From: Pseudomonadota bacterium
GTDB lineage: Bacteria > Pseudomonadota > Alphaproteobacteria > Rhodospirillales > Magnetospirillaceae
DNA length: 39,949 bases
Reading direction: 5' to 3'
NCBI GenBank assembly: GCA_023458315.1
Contig: JAEXAH010000033.1
Coordinates: 1 to 39,949 of the forward strand
Position 1 is the stretch's first letter. The number at the start of each line of letters is the position of its first letter. The translations under genes and the position numbers were made by a program. The notes beneath the pieces are model-generated. The model did not search any database, was not told the origin of the DNA, and saw only the letters and a list, made by a program, of their open reading frames with translations. This document shows, one piece after another, positions 7,845-16,799 of this stretch.

Positions 7845-8865
7845 TCTGCTCTCTGGGCTGCTGCCCGCCGAGATCTGGCGTCTGGTCGTCATCGTCCTCC
7901 AGATTCTCGCCATCGTCGTGCCGCTGCTGGTGGCCGTCGCCTACCTGACCTATGCCGAGCGCAAGGTCATCGGCGCCATCCAACTGCGCAAGGGTCCCAA
8001 CGTGGTCGGCCCCCTGGGCCTGCTGCAACCGTTGGCCGACGGCGCCAAGCTGTTCCTGAAGGAAACCATCCTTCCGACCGGCGCCAACAAGGCGGTGTTC
8101 ATCGTCGCCCCCATGCTGACCTTCATCCTGGCGCTGATCGCCTGGGCGGTGATCCCGTTCGATGAAGGTTGGGTGGTGGCCGACATCAATGTCGGCGTGC
8201 TGTACCTGTTCGCCATCTCGTCCTTGGGCGTGTACGGCATCATCATGTCGGGCTGGGCGTCCAACTCGAAGTACGCCTTCCTGGGCGGCCTGCGTTCGGC
8301 GGCCCAGATGGTGTCCTACGAAGTGTCCATGGGCCTGGTGATGATCTCGGTGCTGATCACCGCCGGTTCGCTGAACCTGACGGACATCGTGCTGAAGCAG
8401 AAGGAGACCCTGTGGTTCTTCATTCCGCACTTCCCGATGTTCATCGTCTACATCGTGTCGATCCTGGCGGAAACCAACCGCGCGCCGTTCGACCTGCCGG
8501 AATCCGAATCGGAACTGGTGGCGGGCTACAACGTGGAATACTCGGCGATGACCTTCGCCCTGTTCTTCCTCGGCGAGTACGCCAACATGATCCTGATGAG
8601 CGGCATCTGCGTGGTGCTGTTCCTGGGTGGCTGGCTGGCCGTGCCGGGTCTGGAATGGCTGCCGATCCCGGGCATCATCTGGTTCGCCCTCAAGATCTGC
8701 TTCATCCTGTTCGTCTTCCTGTGGGTGCGCGCCACTTTCCCGCGCTACCGCTACGACCAGTTGATGCGTCTTGGTTGGAAGATCTTCCTGCCGTTCTCGC
8801 TGCTGTGGCTGGTGCTGACCTCGGGCGTGCTGGTCGCGTTCGGTTGGCTGCCGGGTCAGGGTTAA
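7837..8865 (+). CDS. nuoH: NADH-quinone oxidoreductase subunit H
   Basis: This 342-residue membrane subunit (ND1) links the peripheral arm to the proton pumps and lines the quinone channel. About eight hydrophobic segments are present. Diagnostic loops are YAERKVIGAIQLRKGPNVVG, LQPLADGAKLFLKE and the acidic ETNRAPFDLPESESELVAG with the E-rich quinone-facing loop. ATG at 7837 overlaps nuoG by 8 bases; the alternative at 7807 adds 10 residues from inside nuoG and is unlikely. Confidence 0.96.
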   Translation: MVDLLSGLLPAEIWRLVVIVLQILAIVVPLLVAVAYLTYAERKVIGAIQLRKGPNVVGPLGLLQPLADGAKLFLKETILPTGANKAVFIVAPMLTFILALIAWAVIPFDEGWVVADINVGVLYLFAISSLGVYGIIMSGWASNSKYAFLGGLRSAAQMVSYEVSMGLVMISVLITAGSLNLTDIVLKQKETLWFFIPHFPMFIVYIVSILAETNRAPFDLPESESELVAGYNVEYSAMTFALFFLGEYANMILMSGICVVLFLGGWLAVPGLEWLPIPGIIWFALKICFILFVFLWVRATFPRYRYDQLMRLGWKIFLPFSLLWLVLTSGVLVAFGWLPGQG

Positions 8866-8875
8866 GGAGTAAGAG

Positions 8876-9364
8876 ATGGCCTTCATCGACCGCACCGCGC
8901 GAGCGTTCCTGCTGTGGGAGCTCGTCCAGGGCCTGGCGCTGACGTTGCGCTACATGTTCAAGCCCAAGGTGACCATCAACTACCCCTATGAAAAGGGGCC
9001 GCTGTCGACCCGCTTCCGTGGCGAGCACGCGTTGCGCCGTTATCCCAACGGCGAGGAACGCTGCATCGCCTGCAAGCTGTGCGAGGCGGTGTGCCCGGCC
9101 CAGGCCATCACCATCGAGGCCGAGCCTCGGGATGACGGCTCGCGGCGCGCCCGGCGCTACGACATCGACATGACCAAGTGCATCTATTGCGGCCTGTGCC
9201 AAGAGGCCTGCCCGGTGGATGCCATCGTCGAGGGTCCGAACTACGAGTTCGCCACCGAGACCCGCGCCGAGCTCATGTACAACAAAGCCAAGCTGCTCGC
9301 GAATGGCGACCGTTGGGAGGCCGAACTGGCCCTCCGCGTCGCCACCGACGCGCCTTACCGGTGA
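8876..9364 (+). CDS. nuoI: NADH-quinone oxidoreductase subunit I
   Basis: This 162-residue ferredoxin-like subunit has two 4Fe-4S clusters (N6a, N6b) that relay electrons towards NuoB. The two sets are C63-x2-C66-x2-C69-x3-C73P and C102-x2-C105-x2-C108-x3-C112P, the classical 2[4Fe-4S] pattern. An amphipathic N-terminal helix (about 8-28) would anchor it at the membrane. A GGAGTAAG ribosome site precedes the start, 10 bases after nuoH. Confidence 0.97.
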   Translation: MAFIDRTARAFLLWELVQGLALTLRYMFKPKVTINYPYEKGPLSTRFRGEHALRRYPNGEERCIACKLCEAVCPAQAITIEAEPRDDGSRRARRYDIDMTKCIYCGLCQEACPVDAIVEGPNYEFATETRAELMYNKAKLLANGDRWEAELALRVATDAPYR

Positions 9365-9377
9365 TCAGGGGGACGGC

Positions 9378-9989
9378 ATGATCGCGGCTCTTATTTTCTA
9401 CATGTTCGCGGCTTTGACCGTGGGTAGCGCGGTGCTGGTCATCTCGGCCCGCAACCCGGTCAATTCCGTGCTGTTCCTCATCCTGTGCTTCTTCAACGCG
9501 GCCGGGCTGTTCCTGCTGCTCGGCGCCGAATTCCTCGCCATGGTTCTGGTGGTGGTCTATGTCGGCGCGGTGGCGGTGCTGTTCCTGTTCGTGGTGATGA
9601 TGCTGGACATCAACTTCCTCAAGCTGCGCGAAGGGTTCCTGCAATACCTGCCGACCGGCGCCGTCATCGGCCTGGTCCTGCTGGTCGAGCTGGCCACCCT
9701 GTTCGGCGGCTGGGCCTTCGCCCCCGATGTCGAGGCGCTGATCCGCTCCCCGGCTCCGGCGGTGGCGGACGTGTCCAACACCGAGGCGCTGGGCCGCGTG
9801 CTCTACACCACCTACGCCTATCTGTTCCAGGCGTCGGGTCTGGTGCTGCTGGTGGCCATGGTGGGCACCATCCTGCTGACCCTGCGTCGCCGTGAAGGCG
9901 TGCGCAAGCAGGTGATCGCCGACCAGATCGCCCGCACCGGCAAGAACAGCGTTGAAATCGTCAAGGTTCCCACCGGGGGAGGCATCTGA
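9378..9989 (+). CDS. nuoJ: NADH-quinone oxidoreductase subunit J
   Basis: This 203-residue membrane subunit (ND6) has about five hydrophobic segments. The family region FLAMVLVVVYVGAVAVLFLF, containing the pi-bulge helix, is clear. ATG at 9378 follows GGGGGAC and gives the normal N-terminus MIAALIFYMFA; the longer open frame upstream lies within nuoI and is an out-of-frame shadow. The stop overlaps the nuoK start by one base. Confidence 0.95.
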   Translation: MIAALIFYMFAALTVGSAVLVISARNPVNSVLFLILCFFNAAGLFLLLGAEFLAMVLVVVYVGAVAVLFLFVVMMLDINFLKLREGFLQYLPTGAVIGLVLLVELATLFGGWAFAPDVEALIRSPAPAVADVSNTEALGRVLYTTYAYLFQASGLVLLVAMVGTILLTLRRREGVRKQVIADQIARTGKNSVEIVKVPTGGGI

Positions 9990-10300
9990 TGTTCGAGATC
10001 GGTCTCGCCCATTACCTGACCGTCGCCGCCATGCTGTTCACGCTGGGCGTGTTCGGCATCTTCCTGAACCGGAAGAACGTCATCATCATCATGATGAGCG
10101 TCGAGCTGATGCTGCTGGCGGTGAACCTCAACATGGTGGCGTTCTCCTCCTACCTGAACGATCTGGTGGGGCAGGTGTTCGCCATGTTCATCCTGACCGT
10201 CGCCGCCGCCGAGGCGGCCATCGGTCTGGCCATCGTCGTCGTCTTCTTCCGCAACCGCGGCACCATCGCGGTCGAGGAAATCAGCCAGCTCAAGGGGTAA
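9989..10300 (+). CDS. nuoK: NADH-quinone oxidoreductase subunit K
   Basis: This 103-residue membrane subunit (ND4L) has three membrane helices. The two buried glutamates needed for proton transfer in the family are in SVELMLLAVN (helix 2) and AAAEAAIGLA (helix 3). The length is normal (about 100-102). It starts on the last base of nuoJ and is followed 6 bases later by nuoL. Confidence 0.96.
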   Translation: MFEIGLAHYLTVAAMLFTLGVFGIFLNRKNVIIIMMSVELMLLAVNLNMVAFSSYLNDLVGQVFAMFILTVAAAEAAIGLAIVVVFFRNRGTIAVEEISQLKG

Positions 10301-10306
10301 TCAGCG

Positions 10307-12232
10307 ATGCAATTCGTCGCCGCCGTTTTCCTGCCGCTGCTGGGCTCGATCGTTGCCGGCTTTTTCGGCCGCTTCATCGGTGACCGCGGGGCGCAGATCG
10401 TCACCTGCACGTTGTTGGGCATCTCGGCCGCCTGTTCGGCCCTGATCTTCAAGGACGTCGCCATCGACGGCAATGCCGTGACCATCACCCTGCTGCACTG
10501 GTTGCAGTCGGGCAGTCTGGATGTGTCGTGGGCGCTGAAGTTCGACACCCTGACCGCGGTCATGATGATCGTCGTCACCTGGGTGTCGTTCATGGTCCAC
10601 GTCTATTCCGTGGGCTACATGAGCCACGACCCGTCCATTCCGCGCTTCATGTCGTACCTGTCGCTGTTCACCTTCGCCATGCTGATGCTGGTGACGTCGG
10701 ACAATCTGGTGCAGATGTTCTTCGGCTGGGAAGGCGTGGGCGTCGCGTCCTATCTGCTGATCGGCTTCTGGTTCGAGAAGCCGTCGGCCTCGGCCGCCGC
10801 CATCAAGGCGTTCGTGGTCAACCGCGTCGGCGATTTCGGCTTCGCGCTGGGCATCTTCGGCGTGTACTTCCTGTTCGACAGCGTCGCCTTCGACGCCATC
10901 TTCGCCGCCGCGCCGGACAAGGCGACCGCGACGGTGACGTTCTTCGGGCTGGAAAGCAACGCCATCACCATCTGCTGCCTGCTGCTGTTCGTGGGCGCCA
11001 TGGGCAAGTCGGCGCAGCTTGGCCTGCACACCTGGCTGCCCGACGCCATGGAAGGCCCGACCCCGGTGTCGGCGCTGATCCACGCCGCCACCATGGTGAC
11101 GGCCGGTGTCTTCATGGTCGCCCGCATGAGCCCGCTGTTCGAGTATTCGGACACCGCGCTGACGGTCGTGACCCTGGTCGGCGCCGCCACGGCGTTCTTC
11201 GCCGCCACCGTCGGCTGCGTGCAGAACGACATCAAGCGGGTGATCGCGTATTCCACCTGCTCGCAGTTGGGCTACATGTTCTTCGCCATCGGCGTGTCGG
11301 CCTATCAGGCCGCCATCTTCCACCTGATGACCCACGCCTTCTTCAAGGCCCTGCTGTTCCTGGGCGCCGGTTCGGTGATCCACGCCATGAGCGACGAGCA
11401 GGACATCCGCCGCATGGGCGGCATCTGGAAGCACGTCAAGGTGACGTGGGCGCTGATGTGGATCGGTTCGCTGGCCCTGGCCGGTATCCCGTTCTTCGCC
11501 GGTTACTATTCCAAGGACATGATCCTGGAAGCCGCCTTCGCCTCCCATTCCTTCGTCGGCCAGTTGGCCTACTGGATGGGTATCGCCGCCGCCTTCCTGA
11601 CCGCCTTCTATTCCTGGCGTCTGCTGATCATGACCTTCCACGGCAAGCCGCGCGCCGACGAGCATGTGATGGCGCACGTGCATGAAAGCCCCGCCGTCAT
11701 GATCCTGCCGCTGTTCGTCCTGGCGACCGGCGCGGTGTTCGCGGGCTGGCTGGGCTACGACATGTTCGTCGGTCACGACCAGGAACAGTTCTGGCGTGGC
11801 GCCATCAAGACCCTGCACCCGACCCTGGAGAACGCCCACCACGTGGAATCGTGGGTGGCGCTGGCTCCGACCGTGGTCGGCGTGGCCGGTATCTTCCTGG
11901 CCTACGTGCTGTACATGTTCGTTCCCTCGCTGCCGGGCATGCTGGCCAACACCTTCAACGGCCTGTACCGCTTCCTGCTGAACAAGTGGTACTTCGACGA
12001 ATTGTACGACTTCCTGTTCGTGCGTCCCGCCTTCCGTCTCGGCAAGGGCCTGTGGCAGGGCGGTGACGGCGCGCTGATCGACGGCGTCGGTCCCGACGGT
12101 GTCGCCGCCGCCACCGGCGTCATCGCCAAGAAGGTCGGCAAGCTTCAGTCCGGGTACCTGTACCACTACGCGTTCGCGATGTTGATCGGCGTGGCGGTGT
12201 TCGTGACCTGGTACATGTTCAACGCGCGCTAA
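10307..12232 (+). CDS. nuoL: NADH-quinone oxidoreductase subunit L
   Basis: This 641-residue antiporter-like proton-pumping subunit (ND5) is at the distal end of the membrane arm. Many hydrophobic segments are present. Family motifs include FFGWEGVGVASYLLIGFWF (key Glu of helix 5), KSAQLGLHTWLPDAMEGPTP, SALIHAATMVTAGVF and the Lys-bearing HAFFKALLFLGAGSVIH. The C-terminal third contains the lateral helix region and ends in a last membrane segment. nuoM follows after 14 bases. Confidence 0.97.
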   Translation: MQFVAAVFLPLLGSIVAGFFGRFIGDRGAQIVTCTLLGISAACSALIFKDVAIDGNAVTITLLHWLQSGSLDVSWALKFDTLTAVMMIVVTWVSFMVHVYSVGYMSHDPSIPRFMSYLSLFTFAMLMLVTSDNLVQMFFGWEGVGVASYLLIGFWFEKPSASAAAIKAFVVNRVGDFGFALGIFGVYFLFDSVAFDAIFAAAPDKATATVTFFGLESNAITICCLLLFVGAMGKSAQLGLHTWLPDAMEGPTPVSALIHAATMVTAGVFMVARMSPLFEYSDTALTVVTLVGAATAFFAATVGCVQNDIKRVIAYSTCSQLGYMFFAIGVSAYQAAIFHLMTHAFFKALLFLGAGSVIHAMSDEQDIRRMGGIWKHVKVTWALMWIGSLALAGIPFFAGYYSKDMILEAAFASHSFVGQLAYWMGIAAAFLTAFYSWRLLIMTFHGKPRADEHVMAHVHESPAVMILPLFVLATGAVFAGWLGYDMFVGHDQEQFWRGAIKTLHPTLENAHHVESWVALAPTVVGVAGIFLAYVLYMFVPSLPGMLANTFNGLYRFLLNKWYFDELYDFLFVRPAFRLGKGLWQGGDGALIDGVGPDGVAAATGVIAKKVGKLQSGYLYHYAFAMLIGVAVFVTWYMFNAR

Positions 12233-12246
12233 GCCTGGGGATAGAA

Positions 12247-13761
12247 ATGACCGACTGGCCTTTGCTCTCGCTGACGACGTTCCTGCCGCTGGTAGGCGCG
12301 TTGTTCATCCTGGCGATCCGCGGCGAAACCCAGGTGGTGGCGCGCAACGCCCGCAACGTCGCGTTGCTCACCTCGCTGGCGACGTTCGTGGTGTCGCTGT
12401 TCATCCTGGCCAATTTCGACGGTGCCTCGGCTGATTTCCAGCTCAAGGAAACCGCCGTGTGGCTGCCGGGAACCGCCATCTCCTATTCCATGGGCGTTGA
12501 CGGCATCTCGCTGTGGTTCGTGCTGCTGTCCACCTTCCTGACCCCGATCTGCATCCTGTCGACCGTCGGCGCGGTGGAGCACCGGGTGAAGGAATACATG
12601 ATCGCCTTCCTGGTCCTCGAGACCTTGATGATCGGCATGTTCTGCGCCCTGGACATGATCCTGTTCTACGTCTTCTTCGAAGGCGTGCTGATCCCCATGT
12701 TCATCATCATCGGTGTGTGGGGCGGACAGCGCCGCGTCTATGCGGCCTTCAAGTTCTTCCTGTACACCCTGGCCGGTTCGGTGCTGATGCTGGTGGCCAT
12801 GCTGGCCATGTACACCCAGGCCCACACCACCGACATCCCGACCCTGATGACCCACACCTTCCCGCAGGCCATGCAATTGTGGCTGTGGCTGGCGTTCTTC
12901 GCCTCGTTCGCGGTCAAGGTGCCCATGTGGCCGGTGCACACCTGGTTGCCGGACGCCCACGTCGAGGCGCCGACCGCCGGTTCGGTGATCCTGGCGGGCG
13001 TGCTGCTGAAGATGGGCGGCTACGGCTTCCTGCGCTTCTCGGTGCCCATGTTCCCGCTGGCCAGCGAGTACTTCACGCCGTTCGTCTTCACCCTGTCCAT
13101 CGTCGCGGTGATCTACACCTCGCTGGTGGCCCTGGTGCAGCAGGACATGAAGAAGCTGATCGCCTATTCGTCGGTGGCCCACATGGGTTACGTGACGCTG
13201 GGCACCTTCGCCATGACCACCCAGGGCGTCGAGGGCGCCATCTTCCAGATGCTGTCGCACGGCGTGGTTTCGGGCGCGCTGTTCCTCTGCGTCGGCGTGG
13301 TCTACGACCGCATGCACACCCGCGAGATCGCCCGTTACGGCGGCCTTGCCACCCGCATGCCGAAATACGCGCTGGTGTTCATGTTCATGACCATGGCCTC
13401 GGTCGGCCTGCCCGGAACCTCCGGCTTCATCGGCGAGTTCCTGGTGCTGATGGGCGTGTTCCAGATGAACACCTGGGCGGCTTTGTTCGCCGCCTCGGGT
13501 CTGGTGCTGGGTGCCTGCTACGCGCTGTACCTGTACCGCCGCGTGGTGTTCGGCAAGCTGGTCCATGACGACCTCAAGGACATCCTGGACATGAGCCCGC
13601 GCGAAGTGGCCATGTTCGTGCCGCTGATCGTCATCGTGATCTGGATGGGTGTCTATCCCAGCACCTTCCTGGACCCGGTGCACGCCTCGGTGGCCAAGCT
13701 GATCGACAATTTCGAGTTGGCGAAGGCGGCCGCGCACGGCGTCTCCGTCGCGGCTCGATAA
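12247..13761 (+). CDS. nuoM: NADH-quinone oxidoreductase subunit M
   Basis: This 504-residue antiporter-like proton-pumping subunit (ND4) has about 14 hydrophobic segments. It has the family motifs FYVFFEGVLIPMFIIIGVWG (key Glu of helix 5), VKVPMWPVHTWLPDAHVEAP, and KKLIAYSSVAHMGYVTLG. The predicted start follows GGGGATAGAA. It belongs to the tightly packed end of the nuo operon, and nuoN begins 12 bases later. Confidence 0.97.
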   Translation: MTDWPLLSLTTFLPLVGALFILAIRGETQVVARNARNVALLTSLATFVVSLFILANFDGASADFQLKETAVWLPGTAISYSMGVDGISLWFVLLSTFLTPICILSTVGAVEHRVKEYMIAFLVLETLMIGMFCALDMILFYVFFEGVLIPMFIIIGVWGGQRRVYAAFKFFLYTLAGSVLMLVAMLAMYTQAHTTDIPTLMTHTFPQAMQLWLWLAFFASFAVKVPMWPVHTWLPDAHVEAPTAGSVILAGVLLKMGGYGFLRFSVPMFPLASEYFTPFVFTLSIVAVIYTSLVALVQQDMKKLIAYSSVAHMGYVTLGTFAMTTQGVEGAIFQMLSHGVVSGALFLCVGVVYDRMHTREIARYGGLATRMPKYALVFMFMTMASVGLPGTSGFIGEFLVLMGVFQMNTWAALFAASGLVLGACYALYLYRRVVFGKLVHDDLKDILDMSPREVAMFVPLIVIVIWMGVYPSTFLDPVHASVAKLIDNFELAKAAAHGVSVAAR

Positions 13762-13773
13762 GGGGGACTGGAC

Positions 13774-15231
13774 ATGACCGAGACTCTGGACCTCTTCCCG
13801 GTCCTGCCGGAAATCTTCGCCGTGGTCGCGGCGGTCGCCCTGCTGATGCTGGGCGTCTTCAAGAAGGAGGACGCCACCCGCGGCATCTCCGGCCTCGCCA
13901 TCGCCGTGATGGCGGTGACGGCGCTGCTGGTGGTCGCCACCGGCGGCGAGCGTCACACCGCCTTCGGCGGCATGTTCATGACCGACGGCTTCGGCGTCTT
14001 CGCCAAGGTGCTGATCCTGGCGGCGTCGGCGCTGACCGCCGCCATGAGCCTGCAATACCTGGACCGCGAGAAGCTGGGCCGCTTCGAATATCCGGTGCTG
14101 ATCCTGTTCGCCACCATCGGCATGATGATGATGGTGTCGGCCAACGATTTCATGGCCCTGTATCTGGGCCTCGAGCTGCAATCGCTGTCGCTCTACGTGC
14201 TGGCGGCCTATCACCGCGACAGTGCCCGGGCGACCGAGGCGGGCCTGAAGTATTTCGTGCTCGGCTCCATGGCTTCGGGCCTGCTGCTGTACGGGACCTC
14301 GCTGGTCTACGGCTTCTCGGGCACCACCTCGTTCGACGGTCTGATCAAGATCTTCGGCGAGCAGGGCGCCCACCCGCATCTGGGCTTCATCGCCGGTCTG
14401 GTGTTCATCCTGGCGGGTCTGTGCTTCAAGATCTCGGCGGTGCCGTTCCACATGTGGACGCCCGACGTGTACGAAGGCGCGCCGACCCCGGTCACGTCGT
14501 TCTTCGCCGTGGCGCCGAAGATCGCCGCCCTGGTCCTGCTGGTGCGGGTGCTGACCGGTCCGTTCGCCGACCTGATCGACCAGTGGCGTCAGGTGATCAT
14601 CGCCGTGTCGGTTCTGTCCATGTTCGTCGGCGCCTTCGCCGCCATCGTGCAGACCAACATCAAGCGTCTGATGGCCTATTCGTCCATCGGCCATGTGGGC
14701 TTCATCCTGGTCGGCCTGGCCGCCGGGACCGCCGAGGGCATCCAGGGCGTGCTGATCTATCTGGCGCTGTACCTGTTCATGAATGTCGGCGCCTTCGCGG
14801 TGATCCTGTGCATGCGCTCGAAGGGCCGTCTGGTCGAAGGCATCGCCGATCTGGCCGGTCTGTCCAAGACCAACCCCGCCATGGCGGCGGTGATGGCCGT
14901 GCTGATGTTCTCCATGGCGGGCATTCCGCCCATGGCGGGCTTCTGGGGCAAGTTCTACGTGTTCATGGCGGCGGTCAACGCCGGTCTGTACACGGTGGCC
15001 ATCATCGGCCTGCTGACCAGCGTGGTCAGCGCCTTCTACTACATCCGTATCATCAAGGTGATGTACTTCGACGAAGCGGGCGAAGCCTTCGACCGCGCGG
15101 GCAGCTCGGCGCTGTCGCTGGTCATGGTGCTGTCCACCCTGGTGGTCCTGGTGTTCACCTTCGTTCCCGCCCCGCTGATCAACAGCGCCAAGGCGGCGGC
15201 GCTGGTGCTGTTCCCGGCGGCGGCCGGTTGA
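13774..15231 (+). CDS. nuoN: NADH-quinone oxidoreductase subunit N
   Basis: This 485-residue antiporter-like subunit (ND2) is the last nuo gene. Motifs include FMALYLGLELQSLSLYVLAA (key Glu), SAVPFHMWTPDVYEGAPTPV and KRLMAYSSIGHVGFILVGL. The full set of bacterial membrane helices is present; it lacks the N-terminal truncation of animal ND2. A GGGGGACT element lies before the start. No terminator follows; the next gene starts on its stop codon. Confidence 0.97.
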   Translation: MTETLDLFPVLPEIFAVVAAVALLMLGVFKKEDATRGISGLAIAVMAVTALLVVATGGERHTAFGGMFMTDGFGVFAKVLILAASALTAAMSLQYLDREKLGRFEYPVLILFATIGMMMMVSANDFMALYLGLELQSLSLYVLAAYHRDSARATEAGLKYFVLGSMASGLLLYGTSLVYGFSGTTSFDGLIKIFGEQGAHPHLGFIAGLVFILAGLCFKISAVPFHMWTPDVYEGAPTPVTSFFAVAPKIAALVLLVRVLTGPFADLIDQWRQVIIAVSVLSMFVGAFAAIVQTNIKRLMAYSSIGHVGFILVGLAAGTAEGIQGVLIYLALYLFMNVGAFAVILCMRSKGRLVEGIADLAGLSKTNPAMAAVMAVLMFSMAGIPPMAGFWGKFYVFMAAVNAGLYTVAIIGLLTSVVSAFYYIRIIKVMYFDEAGEAFDRAGSSALSLVMVLSTLVVLVFTFVPAPLINSAKAAALVLFPAAAG

Positions 15232-16010
15232 GGACGCGAAGTGATCTGCCGACGCCGTTCAGCCTGATCCGGCTGGACAGCGTCGGCAGCACCAACGACG
15301 AAGCACGGCGGCTGGCCCTTTCCGGGGCGGCCGCCGATCTTCTTGTGGTGTCCGCCATCGAACAGACCCAGGGCAGGGGGCGCCGCGCCCGGCCGTGGCT
15401 GTCACCGCCCGGCAATCTGCATTGCTCGACCCTGATCCGCATCGACGGCGATCTGGGCGCCGCCGCGCAACTGGGCTTCGCCGCCACGGTGGCGCTGGTG
15501 GATGCCTTTCGCGCCCTGGTGCCCGATGTGGCCTTCGCCTGCAAATGGCCCAACGACGTGCTGGCCGACGGCCGCAAGTGCTGCGGCATGCTGCTGGAGC
15601 CTGTGGGCCGCGAATGGCTGATCGTCGGAATTGGCGTGGATGTGGTGGCGGCGCCGCCGCCCGGCGCGTTGGTCTATCCTGTCGCCAGCCTGGCCGAGTT
15701 CGGCTTTCCCGGCGACGACCTGGACGTGCTTTCGGCCTTTTGCGAGGCTTTCGGGCCGCTGGTGCGGGAATGGCGACGCGATGGTTTCGCGCCGATCCGC
15801 GAGGCGTGGCTGCACCGGGCGCGCGGTCTGGGCGAGCCGATCGTGGTACGCCTGGAGGCTGAAACGCTGACCGGGCTGTTCGCCGGACTTGACGCCGAGG
15901 GCGCTCTGCTCTTGGATCAGGCCGCCCAGGGTCTTCGCCGTATCCTGGCCGGAGATGTCTATTATCCCGACAGCGGTGGCCGCCCCAACACCTCCGCCGC
16001 CCTCGGGTAA
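15228..16010 (+). CDS. birA: Biotin--[acetyl-CoA-carboxylase] ligase
   Basis: It would attach biotin, via biotinyl-AMP, to the carboxyl carrier protein of acetyl-CoA carboxylase. Motifs are SVGSTNDEA, the biotinyl-AMP loop QTQGRGRRARPW (GRGRR about 49-53), and CKWPNDVLADGRKCCGMLLE with KWPND about 106-110; the small C-terminal domain follows. There is no N-terminal DNA-binding helix-turn-helix, so it is a ligase only and not the bifunctional repressor of E. coli. The start is a judgement: no ATG or in-frame GTG precedes the conserved part, and TTG at 15228, overlapping the nuoN stop, gives 260 residues. Placement after nuoN is common in Alphaproteobacteria. Confidence 0.9.
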   Translation: MRTRSDLPTPFSLIRLDSVGSTNDEARRLALSGAAADLLVVSAIEQTQGRGRRARPWLSPPGNLHCSTLIRIDGDLGAAAQLGFAATVALVDAFRALVPDVAFACKWPNDVLADGRKCCGMLLEPVGREWLIVGIGVDVVAAPPPGALVYPVASLAEFGFPGDDLDVLSAFCEAFGPLVREWRRDGFAPIREAWLHRARGLGEPIVVRLEAETLTGLFAGLDAEGALLLDQAAQGLRRILAGDVYYPDSGGRPNTSAALG

Positions 16011-16022
16011 GGAGTCCTAGTC

Positions 16023-16799
16023 ATGCTTCTTGCCATCGACGCCGGTAACACCAACATCGTCTTCGCCGTTTTCGACGGCGAACAGGTGCGTGGTGAGTGG
16101 CGCGCCTCGACCGACACCGACCGCACCGCCGACGAATTGGGCGTGTGGCTGATGCAATTGCTGACCATCGAAGGCATGCGGCGCGAGGACATCCAATCCG
16201 CCATCATCGCCAGCGTGGTTCCGGCCATGGTGTTCAGCCTGAAGACCCTGTGCCGCCGCTATTTCGGCTGCGACCCGGTGGTGGTCGGCTCGGAAGGCGT
16301 GGACCTTGGCATCAACATCCTGCTGGACCGGCCCGAGGAAGTGGGCGCCGACCGCCTTGTAAACGCCGTGGCCGCCCACCAATGTTATGATGGTCCGATG
16401 ATCGTCATCGATTTCGGCACCGCCACCACCTTCGACGTGGTGGACGAGGACGGCAATTATTGCGGCGGCGCCATCTCGCCGGGCATCAACCTGTCGCTGG
16501 AGGCGCTGCACATGGCCGCCGCCAAGCTGCCGCGCGTCGCCATCGGGCGGCCGCGTTCGGTGATCGGCAAGGCGACGGTGCCCGCCATGCAATCGGGTAT
16601 CTTCTGGGGCTATGTCGGCCTGATCGAAGGGCTGGTCAAGCGTATCCAGGAAGAGTACGGCAAGAAGATGCTGGTGGTTGCCACCGGCGGGCTGGCGCCC
16701 CTGTTCGCCGAGGCGACACGGGTGATCGACACGTTGGACCCCGACCTGACCCTGCGCGGTCTGTTGGAGATTCATCGGCGCAACGCGCGAAAGGATTGA
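16023..16799 (+). CDS. coaX: Type III pantothenate kinase
   Basis: This 258-residue enzyme phosphorylates pantothenate in the first step of coenzyme A synthesis. It has the ASKHA-fold signatures of CoaX: DAGNTN (6-11) for phosphate binding, GADR (108-111) for pantothenate, DFGTATTFDVV (130-140), and the late VVATGGLAPLF. Type III enzymes are generally insensitive to CoA feedback and need a monovalent cation. Start follows AAGGAGTCCTAGTC, a good ribosome site. The stop directly abuts the rnj start. Confidence 0.96.
   Translation: MLLAIDAGNTNIVFAVFDGEQVRGEWRASTDTDRTADELGVWLMQLLTIEGMRREDIQSAIIASVVPAMVFSLKTLCRRYFGCDPVVVGSEGVDLGINILLDRPEEVGADRLVNAVAAHQCYDGPMIVIDFGTATTFDVVDEDGNYCGGAISPGINLSLEALHMAAAKLPRVAIGRPRSVIGKATVPAMQSGIFWGYVGLIEGLVKRIQEEYGKKMLVVATGGLAPLFAEATRVIDTLDPDLTLRGLLEIHRRNARKD

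Noticed and set aside
5442..7913. 823-codon open frame on the minus strand opposite nuoF, nuoG and nuoH
   Set aside because: Antisense shadow of GC-rich coding sequence with no family resemblance.
12229..14694. 821-codon open frame on the minus strand opposite nuoM and nuoN
   Set aside because: His/Gln/Arg/Gly/Asp-rich low-complexity translation typical of the antisense of GC-rich genes; the plus strand holds certain complex I genes.
15241..15243. GTG as birA start
   Set aside because: It is not in frame with the conserved biotin ligase sequence; TTG 15228 is.
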